From positions 5,304,501 to 5,368,500 of the forward strand of contig NZ_OY764327.1 in NCBI RefSeq assembly GCF_963668385.1: a DNA stretch of 64,000 bases. Reading direction: 5' to 3'. A program made the translations under genes and the position numbers. The stretch is from an uncultured Carboxylicivirga sp. (GTDB lineage: Bacteria; Bacteroidota; Bacteroidia; Bacteroidales; Marinilabiliaceae). Below the pieces are notes generated by a model. The model made no database searches. It had not been told where the DNA came from and worked only from the letters and a program-made list of their open reading frames with translations. Of the stretch, positions 63,684 through 64,000 are shown in pieces (position 1 is the stretch's first letter; the number at the start of each line of letters is the position of its first letter).

Positions 63684-64000
63684 TTAATTACGAAAACGAT
63701 CCTTTAATTTTAAAAATGGCATTTCGAAATACTGATAGGATATATGTGATACTAAAATGGTACCAATAAATACAGCTAAGTTTACAAAAATTATCACGAT
63801 TGCCGTAGATATTGTTAAGTTATCCCGAAGCTTGAGAAAAACAAATAACACAAAATTTAAAACGATCATATGGTACAAGTACACTCCATAAGAGATCTTA
63901 CCAAGATAATTCATAAACCTGAATCGTCCTAAAACTTCATTGTCTTTCACAATGTTTGAAATCACTAGTGAAAACAATATCAACTCAGTTACATTTTTGA
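63684..64000 (-). CDS. Membrane acyltransferase (acyltransferase-3 family), 5' part beyond the window
   Basis: C-terminal part of a multi-pass O-acyltransferase; the frame is open to the right edge, so the start lies outside. The segment RFMNYLGKISYGVYLYHMIV is the characteristic end-region motif of acyltransferase-3 proteins, followed by one further helix (TAIVIIFVNLAVFIGTILVS) and a short tail. These proteins acetylate or acylate extracytoplasmic sugars. It is upstream of, and in the same direction as, the AsnB gene and seems to belong to the same cluster. Confidence 0.8.
   Translation of the reverse strand, partial: KNVTELILFSLVISNIVKDNEVLGRFRFMNYLGKISYGVYLYHMIVLNFVLFVFLKLRDNLTISTAIVIIFVNLAVFIGTILVSHISYQYFEMPFLKLKDRFRN

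Overview
The window looks like a chromosomal segment of a free-living, low-GC member of the Bacteroidota, most likely a marine or sediment Marinilabiliales-type bacterium. This is inferred from gene content: a SusC/SusD pair, Reg_prop/Y_Y_Y sensor-regulators, many lipoproteins with Bacteroidota-style signal peptides, TAnnTTTG-type -7 promoter boxes and a Bacteroidota-type topoisomerase III. No rRNA, tRNA, CRISPR array, insertion sequence or prophage was recognised.

Left part (1-15.6 kb): a tripartite RND efflux operon (adaptor, pump, outer-membrane channel) on the minus strand, preceded by a MarR repressor. Matching palindromes lie in front of both the MarR gene and the adaptor gene. Next come a secreted GH5-type mannanase, a divergent 1153-residue periplasmic-propeller histidine kinase with no receiver or DNA-binding domain, an unknown helical protein, a hotdog thioesterase, and a small exported protein whose promoter carries helically phased TGACA repeats. 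Two tandem paralogous secreted proteins follow, each made of two carbohydrate-binding-like modules.

Middle part (15.6-31.8 kb): mostly housekeeping and envelope genes. These are a five-LysM/periplasmic-binding-fold protein, topoisomerase III, a cold-shock protein with a leader hairpin, an M18 aminopeptidase, a DUF4136-like lipoprotein, a stand-alone LytTR protein, an SLC12-like transporter with a YkgJ cysteine-cluster protein and a membrane protein, an alpha/beta hydrolase lipoprotein and an S9 peptidase.

32.3-47.9 kb: a complete beta-glucan (laminarin-type) polysaccharide utilisation locus. In transcription order it runs SusC, SusD, surface glycan-binding lipoprotein, GH5-CBM6, PKD-GH16, GH16 and GH3. 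Upstream is a one-protein regulator (periplasmic propeller, membrane helix, LuxR-type HTH). Strong hairpins separate the binding-protein genes from the enzyme genes, and a structured, apparently noncoding 270-bp region follows the GH3 gene.

48-64 kb: an exopolysaccharide or capsule locus on the minus strand. It has Wza and Wzc homologues, a PglF/WbpM-type dehydratase, a sugar transferase, a PglE-like aminotransferase and two FemAB/GNAT-fold acyltransferases. It also has parts usual in nonribosomal peptide chemistry: a free-standing condensation domain, a discrete acyl carrier protein, an AsnB-type amidotransferase, a WbpG-type sugar amidotransferase and a membrane O-acyltransferase. The most interesting inference is that this locus makes an acylated or aminoacylated glycan by carrier-protein chemistry. 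The cluster runs off the right edge. A divergently oriented membrane protein with a possible flavinylation motif sits inside it.
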